Source: an uncultured Lachnospiraceae bacterium (GTDB taxonomy: Bacteria; Bacillota; Clostridia; Lachnospirales; Lachnospiraceae). Taken from it: 64,000 nucleotides of DNA. Below are positions 1-8,369 of this stretch, one piece after another. Below the pieces are notes generated by a model. The model was not told the DNA's origin. It was given only the letters and a program-made list of their open reading frames with translations, and searched no databases. How positions within the stretch are numbered: position 1 is the first letter of the stretch; every line of letters starts with the position of its first letter. Where the stretch lies: assembly GCA_910587765.1 (NCBI GenBank), contig CAJUNR010000024.1, forward strand, positions 1-64,000, read 5' to 3'. The translations under genes were made by a program, and so were the position numbers.

Positions 1-61
1 GGAATCGAACCCCTGTTTCCGCCGTGAGAGGGCGGCGTCTTAACCCCTTGACCAATCTACC
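1..61 (-). tRNA. tRNA-Glu (anticodon CTC), 3' end cut by the window edge
   Basis: Read on the minus strand, positions 61 to 1 give an acceptor 5' strand, a D arm containing TGGTCAAGGGGTTAAGAC, an anticodon stem CCGCC/GGCGG enclosing the 7-nt loop CTCTCAC, and the T arm with GGTTCGATTCC. The loop sets the anticodon as CTC, so this tRNA reads GAG (Glu). The acceptor 3' strand lies outside the window. The arm layout matches standard bacterial tRNA-Glu. Confidence 0.93.
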
Positions 62-229
62 ATACAATGTTGTCCTATCGACCTGTTTACTATATCACAT
101 GTCTTTTTTAAATGCAAGCCCTTTTTTATTTTTTTTACATATTTTTTTCTTATTCGGCAGACACTGTAATACGGTGAAAGCCCATGCACGGCTGTGGGCG
201 GCAGCGGAACTTGATAAGGGGTGATCAAT

Positions 230-586
230 ATGGATTATGTGAATGCATTCTGGGTCGGCGGACTGATCTGCGCCCTGGTACAGATTCTGATGGAAAAGAC
301 CAAGCTCATGCCGGGTCGGATCATGGTGCTGCTGGTCTGCAGCGGCGCGGTTCTCGGCGCCGCCGGTCTGTACGGACCGTTTCAGGAATATGCGGGAGCC
401 GGCGCAAGCGTCCCTCTCCTCGGTTTCGGAAATACCCTGTGGAAAGGGATTCGCGAAGCCGTGGATACGGACGGATTTCTCGGAATTTTCAAAGGCGGCT
501 TCACGGCAAGCGCCGCCGGAATCTGTGCCGCACTGGTGTTCGGGTATCTCGCCAGTCTGATATTTGATTCGCGGATGAAGAAATAA
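230..586 (+). CDS. spoVAE: Stage V sporulation protein AE (SpoVAEb-type)
   Basis: Small hydrophobic protein of 118 residues with several membrane segments (near residues 5-20, 32-50 and 90-112). It matches the SpoVAE/SpoVAEb family, part of the inner spore membrane SpoVA channel that moves Ca-dipicolinic acid into the forespore and out at germination. I chose the ATG at 230 because AAGGGG at 216-221 then sits 8 nt upstream; the in-frame GTG at 221 overlaps that ribosome site. It stands alone between a tRNA gene and a terminator, not inside a visible spoVA operon. Family identity comes from the conserved GxxPFQExAGAGASVPLxGFG-like centre and the length. Confidence 0.85.
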   Translation: MDYVNAFWVGGLICALVQILMEKTKLMPGRIMVLLVCSGAVLGAAGLYGPFQEYAGAGASVPLLGFGNTLWKGIREAVDTDGFLGIFKGGFTASAAGICAALVFGYLASLIFDSRMKK

Positions 587-590
587 CCGG

Positions 591-636
591 AAAAATGCGG
601 CTCCCGCATCCAGGCGACGGCGGGAACCGCATTTTT
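591..636. terminator. Bidirectional intrinsic terminator between spoVAE and queT
   Basis: Inverted repeat: AAAAATGCGG then TCCCGC pairs with GCGGGA then CCGCATTTTT around a 12-nt loop. A-tract and T-tract flank the stem, so it can end transcripts from both convergent genes. Confidence 0.8.
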
Positions 637-651
637 CTATTCATCATCCGC

Positions 652-1146
652 CTACAAAAGCTCCGGTTTTCCAAACAGATACTTCCGGTAGCGAAGCAGC
701 ACGTTCAAAAGCACGCTCCCCAGCCCGGCGACTGCGATCACCTCGCCGATTCCGACCGTCAGCATCATAAACGGAATCGGAAGCGGCACGCCGTATCCGT
801 AACGCAGGACATACGGCACGATCAGCATGTTGGCGGCAATCGGCGGGAGCAGCACCAGAATCCGGCTTCTGCGCAGATAATAAGATCCGACCGCACCCAG
901 AAGCGTCGCAAGGCTGCCGAATACCATATCCGCCGCCACGGAGCCGCCGATCATATTGGAAAGGAAGCATCCGACAAACAGCCCCGGTACGGCCGCCGGT
1001 GTAAAATACGGAAGAATTACCAGCGCTTCCGCCACCCGGATCTGCACTTCCCCGTAGCTGATCGGGGCAAACGCCATGCACAACACCACATAGACGGCCG
1101 CAATCAGCGCCGCCTGGGTGAGAAATGTTACTTTGTTCTCTCTCAT
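652..1146 (-). CDS. queT: QueT-type queuosine precursor transporter (ECF S component)
   Basis: 164-residue integral membrane protein with about five to six hydrophobic segments. It matches the QueT family (COG4708), the substrate-binding component of an energy-coupling-factor transporter for a queuosine precursor such as preQ1. Family-like features are the N-terminal TQAALIAAVYVVLC helix and the YGEVQIRVAEALVILPYFTPAAVPGLFVG-type segment. The assignment is reinforced by the preQ1-I riboswitch in its leader (1157-1199), a known arrangement for this family. ECF energising subunits are not in this window. The gene is a single transcription unit with a strong promoter, convergent with spoVAE. Confidence 0.9.
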   Translation of the reverse strand: MRENKVTFLTQAALIAAVYVVLCMAFAPISYGEVQIRVAEALVILPYFTPAAVPGLFVGCFLSNMIGGSVAADMVFGSLATLLGAVGSYYLRRSRILVLLPPIAANMLIVPYVLRYGYGVPLPIPFMMLTVGIGEVIAVAGLGSVLLNVLLRYRKYLFGKPELL

Positions 1147-1156
1147 ATTCAGTTTT

Positions 1157-1199
1157 CTCCTTTAGTTTTGTTTTACGTGTGGAAGGTCTCGAACACACG
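1157..1199 (-). promoter_or_regulatory. preQ1-I riboswitch upstream of queT
   Basis: On the minus strand a 6-bp stem CGTGTG/CACACG encloses the loop TTCGAGACCTTC and is followed by the A-rich tail TAAAACAAAACTAAAGGAG. This is the minimal H-type pseudoknot layout of the preQ1 class I aptamer. The tail runs directly into the AGGAG ribosome site of queT, so ligand binding should block translation initiation. Confidence 0.85.
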
Positions 1200-1243
1200 G
1201 GTTTTCTGAGAATCCCTGCATCATACAGGTTTTCCGCTCATTT

Positions 1244-1271
1244 ATTATAACCGGAATCGGAGAAATGTCAA
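1244..1271 (-). promoter_or_regulatory. Sigma-A promoter of queT
   Basis: Minus strand TTGACA (1271-1266), 16-nt spacer, TATAAT (1249-1244). Expected start near 1236, giving a leader of about 90 nt that contains the riboswitch. Confidence 0.85.
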
Positions 1272-1342
1272 GCGGAACCCGGGGATGCCGGTAACATTCC
1301 GAATATTCAGATTTTTTTAAGAATTCTTTGTTTTTTCTGCTA

Positions 1343-1371
1343 TTGTTTTCAAAAAAAACATATGCTATCAT
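1343..1371 (+). promoter_or_regulatory. Promoter of the PAP2 phosphatase gene
   Basis: TTGTTT (1343-1348), 17-nt spacer, TATCAT (1366-1371) with an extended TGC before the -10. Divergent from the queT promoter. Confidence 0.65.
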
Positions 1372-1420
1372 TAGCAAAGATTTGATACGGAATCTTTGGG
1401 TGTGTTTGGAGGAATTTATA

Positions 1421-2152
1421 ATGAAAAGGTACAAAGCATTTTTAAAAGACTATCCTCATATATGGACGGTTCTCTATTTTGCCGTCTATATCTCCTGGTT
1501 TGTCTGGCTGGAAGGACGCGCCAATCAGCCTTATCACGTGATTCATTTTCCGCTGGATGATTACATCCCGTTCTGCGAATATTTTGTGATCCCTTACTTT
1601 CTGTGGTTCGCCTATATCGCGGCCGTCTTCGTCTGGCTCTTCTTCCGCAACCGGGAGGATTTTTACAGACACATTATCTTCCTTTACAGCGGCATGACGC
1701 TTTTTCTGGTCATATGCACGTTCTACCCCAACGGACACCTGCTGCGCCCCGCCGGATTTACAAGGGACAATCTCTTCATCCGAATGGTATGCTTCCTTTA
1801 CTCGGCGGATACCTCGACCAATATTCTGCCGAGTATCCATGTGTTCAACTCCATCGCAGCGCATATGGCGATCGTGCACCTGCCGGATTTCCGGCATAAA
1901 AAATGGACAGTCCGATGTTCCTGCATTCTGTGCATCTCCATCATCCTGTCCACCATGTTTCTGAAACAGCATTCCTGCGTGGATGTTATCCTCGGAATCA
2001 CCCTGGCTTCCGCCATGAACCAGTTCGTTTATGAGTCCGGCTGCCTAGTTAAAGCCCATGACTTTGTTGGCAAGCTTGTAAGTGATCACCGATACCTTTC
2101 GCCCGCCTTTGCCCGGAAGATTCATGGCCCGGCCAAAGATGCCGAAGTATAA
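1421..2152 (+). CDS. PAP2-superfamily membrane phosphatase/phosphotransferase
   Basis: 243-residue polytopic membrane protein. Two PAP2 signature regions are visible: LPSIHVFNSIAAH (catalytic motif 2 type, SxH) and KQHSCVDVILG (motif 3 type, HxxxD). This class includes phosphatidate phosphatase-like and inositol-phosphoceramide-synthase-like enzymes acting on membrane lipids at the outer face; the substrate cannot be read from sequence. GGAGG at 1408-1412 is 8 nt before the ATG at 1421; a longer reading upstream has no ribosome site. The last roughly 36 codons overlap the 3' end of the oppositely oriented glycosyltransferase gene, which is unusual. Confidence 0.8.
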   Translation: MKRYKAFLKDYPHIWTVLYFAVYISWFVWLEGRANQPYHVIHFPLDDYIPFCEYFVIPYFLWFAYIAAVFVWLFFRNREDFYRHIIFLYSGMTLFLVICTFYPNGHLLRPAGFTRDNLFIRMVCFLYSADTSTNILPSIHVFNSIAAHMAIVHLPDFRHKKWTVRCSCILCISIILSTMFLKQHSCVDVILGITLASAMNQFVYESGCLVKAHDFVGKLVSDHRYLSPAFARKIHGPAKDAEV

Positions 2153-3064
2153 GCGATAGAAAAGACCTGCATCCTTTTTCTTGAGGTACTGCCACAGGTC
2201 TTTTTTCTTTTGCAGACTTTCGGGCGTACCGGAACGGATCAGCATAATCGAGGAAACCGTCATCATAATGTCCAGATAGCTGATCATATATTTGCGCAGT
2301 TTCGGATTCTGGATCGTCCGCAGATCGTACTGGTCGATCATGATCCGGTTGACCTTGATCTGCTGATCCACCCGTCCGATCATCACCTGCTCGTTCACCG
2401 ACTGATCCGCCCGTCCGATGAAATACCGGTACAGATCCGTATCCATATAATACAGCGTCTTCACATACGGAAGCGGATAATACACGAAGATATTATCCAC
2501 ATAAAAAGTATGCTTCGGAAGTTCCAGACCACAGTTCTGAAGCATCCTCGTCCGGTAGATGACCGAATGCATCAGAATGTACTGTCCGAGATGAAAATGC
2601 TTCACGTCGCTCCAGGTAAACACCTGATCCTGCGGAAACGCCGTCGTATAACGAACCGTTTTCTTCCGCTTCGCTCCCTGCTTCTCATAGACATAATTGC
2701 AGATCATCATATCCACCGGATCGCCTTCGTGCACCAGTTCCGACAGCTTTGCCAGCACCTTCTGATAACTCTCGGCGTCGACCCAGTCGTCGCTGTCCAC
2801 GACCTTGAAATAAAGCCCCGTCGCGTTTCTAAGGCCGGTATTAACCGCCTCTCCGTGTCCTCCGTTCTCCTGATGAATCGCCTTTACAATCCCCGGATAC
2901 CGCGCCGCGTATTCGTCCGCGATCTCGCCCGTCCTGTCCTTCGCCGAACCGTCGTCGACGATCAGGATCTCCACCTCGTCGCCGCCCGGAAGAAGCGACT
3001 CGATACAGTTCCTCATATACGCTTCCGAATTATAACACGGAATCGCTATTGATAATAATTTCAT
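2045..3064 (-). CDS. Family 2 glycosyltransferase
   Basis: 339 residues. The N-terminal GT-A domain shows LSIAIPCYNSEAY, the nucleotide-binding LIVDDGSAKD and the metal-binding VDSDDW motif. The C-terminal third lacks clear membrane spans and is basic. The enzyme should transfer a sugar from a nucleotide donor onto a cell-surface polysaccharide or lipid-linked acceptor. It overlaps glf by 4 nt (ATGA), so translation is probably coupled, and the pairing with UDP-galactopyranose mutase suggests a galactofuranose-containing glycan. Acceptor and linkage are not deducible. Confidence 0.9.
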   Translation of the reverse strand: MKLLSIAIPCYNSEAYMRNCIESLLPGGDEVEILIVDDGSAKDRTGEIADEYAARYPGIVKAIHQENGGHGEAVNTGLRNATGLYFKVVDSDDWVDAESYQKVLAKLSELVHEGDPVDMMICNYVYEKQGAKRKKTVRYTTAFPQDQVFTWSDVKHFHLGQYILMHSVIYRTRMLQNCGLELPKHTFYVDNIFVYYPLPYVKTLYYMDTDLYRYFIGRADQSVNEQVMIGRVDQQIKVNRIMIDQYDLRTIQNPKLRKYMISYLDIMMTVSSIMLIRSGTPESLQKKKDLWQYLKKKDAGLFYRLYFGIFGRAMNLPGKGGRKVSVITYKLANKVMGFN

Positions 3065-4209
3065 GACACACCCCTTATCTTCTCTGTCAGCTCCAGTGCT
3101 TTCATCACCATGGCGTCGATGTTATAGTATCTGTACTCCGCCAGCCGCCCCAGCAGATACACGTTGGGAATCCCGGCCAGCAGTTCCCGGTATCTCTCAT
3201 ACAGCTCCTGGTTTTCCCTGCAGGCGATGGCGTAATAGGGAATCTCCCCCTCGGCCCCCGTGTAGGCAAAGGGATATTCCCGCACAATCGTCGTCCCCGG
3301 CGCTTTCTGCCCGGTCAGATATTTAAACTCCGTGATACGGGTAAAATCCTCGCTCACCGTATAGTTTACCACACTGCGGCCCTGATAATCCTCCTGCTCC
3401 AGATATTCAAAATCAAAACGAAGCGAACGGTACGGAAGCCTGCCGAACCGGCAGTCAAACAGCTCGTCCAGCGGTCCGGTATAGATCACCTCCCCTGTGA
3501 AGGGGTTCCCGTCAAACAGCACCCGGTCTTCCGTAAACGACAGCCGTTCCCGCGCGTCCGTGCCGGTCTTCACCTCGATATCCGGATGCGCAAGCATCGC
3601 TTTGAACATGGACGTATAGCCGTCTTTTGGCATCCCCTGATAAGGTTCCTGAAAATACCGGTTATCATAGGAGATCAGCACCGGCACCCGGCCGGTTACC
3701 GCAGGGTCGATCTCCTCCGGCGTCTGTCCCCACTGTTTCATGGTGTAGTGCAGAAATATGTTTTCATACACGTAATCCGCGATCCGGCGGATCCCGGAAT
3801 CCTCGTGTTCCCTGAGCTTCAGAATCGGCACTCTCGATTCCATGCCGAAAGCCTCGACCAGCTTCTTCTCCAGCTCGTCCGCTTCCTCCTTCTCATATAC
3901 CATGTGAAGCGTATTGAGGTTAAACGGCACCGGGATCAGCTTTCCGTGCACGTTTGCCGCCACCTCATGGCCGAACGCGTACCAGTCCGTAAAGCGGGAC
4001 AGATAATCGTAGGCTTTCTGTTCCTTCGTATGAAAAATGTGCGGACCGTATCTGTGAATCAGAATCCCGTGCCCGTCCTTTTCGTCGTAGCAGTTTCCGC
4101 CGATATGCGCTCTCTGCTCCAGTACCAGTACCTTTTTTCCTGCTTCCGCCAGTTCTCTGGCCGCCACGCTTCCGGCAATGCCGGCTCCGATGATTATACT
4201 GTTATACAT
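3061..4209 (-). CDS. glf: UDP-galactopyranose mutase
   Basis: 382 residues starting MYNSIIIGAGIAG, an FAD-binding Rossmann GxGxxG motif, followed by LEQRAHIGGNCYDE and RYGPHIFHT, both hallmarks of Glf. The flavoenzyme interconverts UDP-galactopyranose and UDP-galactofuranose in the cytoplasm. The start at 4209 is set by the FAD motif and a GAAAGG ribosome site; the longer reading would add 22 residues that belong to the end of mutY in another frame. It lies 4 nt after mutY and overlaps the following glycosyltransferase, forming one transcription unit. Confidence 0.95.
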   Translation of the reverse strand: MYNSIIIGAGIAGSVAARELAEAGKKVLVLEQRAHIGGNCYDEKDGHGILIHRYGPHIFHTKEQKAYDYLSRFTDWYAFGHEVAANVHGKLIPVPFNLNTLHMVYEKEEADELEKKLVEAFGMESRVPILKLREHEDSGIRRIADYVYENIFLHYTMKQWGQTPEEIDPAVTGRVPVLISYDNRYFQEPYQGMPKDGYTSMFKAMLAHPDIEVKTGTDARERLSFTEDRVLFDGNPFTGEVIYTGPLDELFDCRFGRLPYRSLRFDFEYLEQEDYQGRSVVNYTVSEDFTRITEFKYLTGQKAPGTTIVREYPFAYTGAEGEIPYYAIACRENQELYERYRELLAGIPNVYLLGRLAEYRYYNIDAMVMKALELTEKIRGVS

Positions 4210-4213
4210 ATTC

Positions 4214-5290
4214 TTACCTTTCTTCGTACCGTTCCTGTCCCAGCACAATGTCCATATAACCGGCATATGCCGCAAATGCCGCAGGAATCGGATACCTTTC
4301 CTCTGTTTCTTTTGGCTCTATGAAAAACAGGCCGTCATGCTCCATGTCCTCCGTCTCTTCCAGACTGACCGCATAGCCTGTCATCCGCCATTCCACATGG
4401 CTGAAGATGTGCTTTGCCCCCGCGAGCGGCAGGATCCGCAGAGGCGACAGCCCCCATCCGCGCACCTGCGCCAGCACCTCCTCCTCCCCCAGAACTCCGT
4501 CCAGGTTCGGAAGCTCATAGAGGCCTGCCAGAAGTCCTTTCGGCGGACGCTTACGGATGGCGACCCGCTCTCCTTCCCGCAGAATCAGCACAGTCCGCTC
4601 CTCGATCCGACGTTCCTTCTTCGCCTTCTTCTTAGGCAGTTCTTCCGTGAGCCCTTTTGCTTTCGCCTGACAGCAGAAGGCCAGCGGGCACTCCTGACAT
4701 CTGGCCTTTCCGTTGGGAACGCACACGATAGCGCCCAGCTCAATCAGCGCCTGGTTAAAATCCCCGGCCCGGCCGGCCGGAATGATCTTCTGCACTTCCT
4801 GTTCCATGGCCGTCTTCACGGACTGCCTGCAGATATCCTCATAGCTTGCCTTCAGCCGCGACAGCACGCGCAGCACATTGCCGTCCACCGCCGGCATCCG
4901 GATGCCGAAGGCGATGGAACCGATCGCCCCCGCCGTATAGCATCCGATCCCCGGGAGCGCCAGAAGCCGGTCGTAATCCGCCGGAAACTCCCCTCCGTAT
5001 TCCTCCATGACGACCCGGGCCGCCTTCTGCATATTTCTCACCCGGTTATAATATCCAAGCCCTTCCCAGAGCTTCAGAAGCTCGTCCTCCGGGCACTGCG
5101 CCAGCGCCTTTACATCCGGCAGCGCCTTTACAAACCGCTCAAAAAAAGGCTTCACCGCCTCCACTCTCGTCTGCTGCAGCATGATCTCCGACACCCATAC
5201 CCGGTAGGGGCGGCAGTCCTCCCTCCAGGGAAGGATGCGGGCATGTCCATCATACCATGCGAGCAGCGGTTTTACAATCTGTTCAAGCAT
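4214..5290 (-). CDS. mutY: A/G-specific adenine DNA glycosylase
   Basis: 358 residues with the helix-hairpin-helix-GPD glycosylase domain (MLQQTRVEAV; LALPGIGCYTAGAIGSIAFG; catalytic Asp in AVDGNVLRVLSR) and the four-cysteine Fe-S loop (CxxxxxxCxxCPLAFCC-like, around residues 190-208). The C-terminal NUDIX-like domain (about 230-355) recognises 8-oxoG. It removes adenine mispaired with 8-oxoguanine. Here it heads an operon with glf and a glycosyltransferase, with no evident functional link. Confidence 0.95.
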   Translation of the reverse strand: MLEQIVKPLLAWYDGHARILPWREDCRPYRVWVSEIMLQQTRVEAVKPFFERFVKALPDVKALAQCPEDELLKLWEGLGYYNRVRNMQKAARVVMEEYGGEFPADYDRLLALPGIGCYTAGAIGSIAFGIRMPAVDGNVLRVLSRLKASYEDICRQSVKTAMEQEVQKIIPAGRAGDFNQALIELGAIVCVPNGKARCQECPLAFCCQAKAKGLTEELPKKKAKKERRIEERTVLILREGERVAIRKRPPKGLLAGLYELPNLDGVLGEEEVLAQVRGWGLSPLRILPLAGAKHIFSHVEWRMTGYAVSLEETEDMEHDGLFFIEPKETEERYPIPAAFAAYAGYMDIVLGQERYEER

Positions 5291-5372
5291 CCTCAGCCGT
5301 ACCTCCGCTTTCCGGTCCGCCGCCGGACCGGCCGCGGCGGCTGTCTCTTCTGTCTGTTTTTCTCATAGAATC

Positions 5373-5402
5373 AGTATACCACATTTTCCTGTTTTATCAC
5401 AA
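5373..5402 (-). promoter_or_regulatory. Promoter of the mutY-glf operon
   Basis: Minus strand TTGTGA (5402-5397), 18-nt spacer, TATACT (5378-5373). Confidence 0.55.
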
Positions 5403-5406
5403 CTCC

Positions 5407-5435
5407 TTGATTTTTCTCTTTATTTCCCTTAAAAT
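5407..5435 (+). promoter_or_regulatory. Promoter of the HAD hydrolase gene
   Basis: TTGATT (5407-5412), 17-nt spacer, TAAAAT (5430-5435), followed by AAGAAAGGAATG ribosome region. Confidence 0.65.
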
Positions 5436-5479
5436 AATGATTGTTTTACACCACTTTTAAAGAAAGGAATGACTGAATT

Positions 5480-6112
5480 ATGAAACCGGACAGCATCATT
5501 CTGGATATTGACGGCACGCTCTGGGACTCCACTCCTGTCGTGGCGGAGGCCTGGAACAACGTGATTGAGACAACGTCGGATCTTACCTTCCGTTTTACCC
5601 CCGAGGCTCTCACCCAGCTCTTCGGGCATCCTATGTATGAGATCGCGGACCTCACCTTCTCCTACCTGCCCGCACAGGAACGTTACGCCCTGATGGACCG
5701 CTGCTGCGACGAAGAGCATGCGTATCTCCTCGCCTCCCGCCGCGAACTGCTCTATCCCCAGGTGGCCGACACCGTGCGGGAGCTTTCCCGGGAATACCGG
5801 CTGTTCATCGTCAGCAACTGCCAATGCGGATACATAGAACTGTTTCTCGAAAAAACGGGACTCGGCGGCTGCATCACGGACTTCGAGTGCCCGGGCAATA
5901 CCGGACTTGGAAAAGGGGCGAACATCCGGCTGGTGATGGAACGGAACCGCCTGCTCCGTCCGGTCTATGTGGGAGATATCGAAGGCGACCGCGCGGCGGC
6001 AAAGGAAGCGGGAATCCCCTTCTGCCACGCCGCGTACGGATTCGGACGCGTGGAGGATCCGGATTACGTCATCCGGAAATTCTCCGATCTTACCACCCTC
6101 TTTTCCGATTAG
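5480..6112 (+). CDS. HAD-superfamily hydrolase (phosphoglycolate phosphatase-like)
   Basis: 210 residues. HAD motif I is IILDIDGTLWDST near residue 6-18, motif II is FIVSNC, motif III is the lysine region GLGKGANIRLV, and motif IV is YVGDIEGDRAAA. The helical cap between motifs I and II is of the C1 (Gph/PGM) type. It should dephosphorylate a small phosphometabolite; the substrate is unknown. Single-gene unit with its own promoter, convergent with the amidohydrolase gene, whose stop overlaps its 3' end by 4 nt. Confidence 0.85.
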   Translation: MKPDSIILDIDGTLWDSTPVVAEAWNNVIETTSDLTFRFTPEALTQLFGHPMYEIADLTFSYLPAQERYALMDRCCDEEHAYLLASRRELLYPQVADTVRELSREYRLFIVSNCQCGYIELFLEKTGLGGCITDFECPGNTGLGKGANIRLVMERNRLLRPVYVGDIEGDRAAAKEAGIPFCHAAYGFGRVEDPDYVIRKFSDLTTLFSD

Positions 6113-6981
6113 ACGGCCCCTCTCCGGAACACCGCTTTAATACGGTTTTCCGCCTGTTCTATAATGTCTTCCGGAACTCCCGCACACTGCAGATAGCGGT
6201 ATTCATCCCAGGTCCCCTTTCCGTGCGGGACCAGGTAGGCCCCGGCATCGCTTCCAAGCCCGATACAGGCGCGGAGGGATGCCGCTTTTCTCACTCTCTC
6301 CATCTGCATGTTCAGATTCTTCTTCACCTCTTCCTCCGGAAAACGTCCGCAGCCCTGAAGATTGCCCACAGGCGCGAACGTCGGAAACCAGGGAGTCCCT
6401 TTCTCCGCCAGCAGGTGGAGCGTCTCCTCCTCCATGAAAAATCCGTGCTCCAGGCTGTCCACGCCCGCTTCCAGCGTAAGACGGCAGGTCCTGTCTCCGT
6501 TGCAGTGAGCCATAACCGCCATCCCGGCGTCATGGGCGGCCGCGATCATCGTCCGGATCTCTTCTCCCGAAAGCCCCTCCTCCGTCAGCGTACCCGCATG
6601 CGCGAAGTCCAGGAGTCCGCTGACCATGATCTTGATAAAATCCGCGCCTTCCGCCGCCGCCCTCTTCACCAGTTCCCGGTACTCCTGCCAGGTGTCAAAG
6701 GGATGGCCGACAATTCCTCCGTAATGTCCTCTTTTATGTATGGCAAAGATCGGCGTGAGATATTCAATCCCGTATTCCGGCGCCAGCTCCTTCGCCAGCT
6801 TCGACACCTCCCGCGCGTCCCCTCCGTCTCTCACGAATCGGATTCCGGCGTCCTGACATTCCTTCAGATGTCCGCGCACTGCGGACTCGCACACGCCGTC
6901 CCTGTGCAGCGCAACCGCCGCTTTGTAATTAATCCCGTCCATAATCATATGGGCATGACACTCGCCCGGCATTTTTATCAC
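6109..6981 (-). CDS. Metal-dependent amidohydrolase
   Basis: 290 residues with amidohydrolase-superfamily metal motifs: the N-terminal CHAHMIMDG (HxH), MVSGLLDF region, AHCNGDRTCR, SLEHGFFM and the catalytic Asp in GLGSDAG. The family folds as a TIM barrel and hydrolyses amide or ester bonds in small molecules. It is shorter than typical imidazolonepropionase-like members because the N-terminal beta-sandwich half-domain is missing: the HxH lies only about 9 residues from the start. Two in-frame ATG codons (residues 1 and 4) are close together. Substrate not determinable. Confidence 0.75.
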   Translation of the reverse strand: MIKMPGECHAHMIMDGINYKAAVALHRDGVCESAVRGHLKECQDAGIRFVRDGGDAREVSKLAKELAPEYGIEYLTPIFAIHKRGHYGGIVGHPFDTWQEYRELVKRAAAEGADFIKIMVSGLLDFAHAGTLTEEGLSGEEIRTMIAAAHDAGMAVMAHCNGDRTCRLTLEAGVDSLEHGFFMEEETLHLLAEKGTPWFPTFAPVGNLQGCGRFPEEEVKKNLNMQMERVRKAASLRACIGLGSDAGAYLVPHGKGTWDEYRYLQCAGVPEDIIEQAENRIKAVFRRGAV

Positions 6982-7048
6982 CTCGTATTCTGCATTTCGT
7001 TCAGTGTATCACTTTTGAGCCAAAAAGTAAAACGGCAGAACATACGGA

Positions 7049-8194
7049 TCAGGGATACATGGAATAATCCAGCGTTCGCTCATAGGCCTCCGCGGCCGGA
7101 TCCTTCATCTGATAGACCCGCTTCCACTCCTTCGTCTTTTTGTCCCGCACCGTCTTCGACTGATTCCGGTAGAGAAAGCGCACAAGCTGATAGCAGTCGA
7201 TCCAGATCTCGTTGTCCCCGTCCTTCTGGGATTCGTCAAAGATCAGCTCCATGCCGAAATGAAGATGCGTCTCCTCGATATTATTGACGTCCTCCGTAGT
7301 GCTGTAGCCGGTATGTCCCATATACCCGATCACATCCCCGGCGAGAACCACCGACCCCTCCTTCAGGCCCGACTGATAGGGAAAGCCCTGCCGCAGATGT
7401 GCGTAATAGTAATATCGTTTCCGGTCGAAGCTGCGGATCCCGATCCGCCAGCCGCCGTACTGATTCCAGCCGATCGCTTCCACGTAACCGGACTCCACAG
7501 CCGTGATGGGGGTTCCGATCTGCCCCATCATATCATGCCCCAGATGATTTCTCTTATAACCATAACTTCTTGACACGCCGAAATCGTCATAATCCGCATA
7601 CGGAAACCCTTTGGCTATGGGGCTGAACGCTTTCAGGCCATATCGTTTCTCCCATTTTTTCTGTTTGCCGTCGTCTCCCATCGGAACCTGGATCTCATAC
7701 TCGCCGACCATGCCTCCGAGCACGGCCCCGTACGCCTCCTGATAATACGGAAAATACTCCAGTCCTTCGGCAGCCTTTTCCAGGTCTTCCCCGCGGCGGA
7801 TCTTCTCCTGCATCTGCTCCATGTATTTGCAAACCGCCTGATCGTCGTCAAACACTCCGCCGGTCATGGACGCCGTATAGGCCAGCAGATCAATCCAGCC
7901 GATATGCTCCTTCGTTCCGTAAGTATCCCTGTCATATTCATACGCCTCCGACAGAGCAAACTTGGAAACGCCGAAATCCACCCAGCGGATGTAGTCTTCC
8001 TGAGGTTCCTCCTTCTGTCCGCCGTCCTCCTTCACGTTTGCGCTTCCCGCGGTCTCCACATCCGGTTTCGCCTCAGCCGCTCCTTCTTCCCTCTCTGCCA
8101 GAGCCAGTTCTACCTGTTTTTTTTCATCCGCCCAGTAAAAAATCCCCGCGAACGTCAGCAGAATCAATAAATTGACCAATATCACACGTTTCAA
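7049..8194 (-). CDS. M23-family metallopeptidase, membrane anchored
   Basis: 381 residues. An N-terminal membrane anchor (about residues 3-21) is followed by an acidic linker to about 60, a helical region, and a C-terminal LytM/M23 domain at about 205-310. Zinc-ligand motifs are visible: NHLGHDMMG (HxxxD), YYYAHL (HxH-type His) and THLHFGM. Members of this fold are peptidoglycan endopeptidases, although many anchored ones are regulatory; here all ligands seem present. The protein is predicted to act outside the membrane on the cell wall. Single-gene unit. Confidence 0.85.
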   Translation of the reverse strand: MKRVILVNLLILLTFAGIFYWADEKKQVELALAEREEGAAEAKPDVETAGSANVKEDGGQKEEPQEDYIRWVDFGVSKFALSEAYEYDRDTYGTKEHIGWIDLLAYTASMTGGVFDDDQAVCKYMEQMQEKIRRGEDLEKAAEGLEYFPYYQEAYGAVLGGMVGEYEIQVPMGDDGKQKKWEKRYGLKAFSPIAKGFPYADYDDFGVSRSYGYKRNHLGHDMMGQIGTPITAVESGYVEAIGWNQYGGWRIGIRSFDRKRYYYYAHLRQGFPYQSGLKEGSVVLAGDVIGYMGHTGYSTTEDVNNIEETHLHFGMELIFDESQKDGDNEIWIDCYQLVRFLYRNQSKTVRDKKTKEWKRVYQMKDPAAEAYERTLDYSMYP

Positions 8195-8293
8195 TGTATG
8201 CTTTTTGTCCTCCGCCCGTTATTATCCAGTTTATGACCCCGACGTTCCTTTCATGACCGTCGATTTTTCTCCCGCTTTGTCAGTCGATTTTAT

Positions 8294-8322
8294 TTGACAC
8301 ACTTCTCAAACTATGATAGGCT
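8294..8322 (+). promoter_or_regulatory. Possible promoter of the cold-shock gene
   Basis: TTGACA (8294-8299), 17-nt spacer, weak -10 TAGGCT (8317-8322). The -35 is perfect and the -10 poor. Confidence 0.35.
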
Positions 8323-8369
8323 TATACCATGCAATTAGATGCATGCATATATAGTAAGGAGGTACCAGC

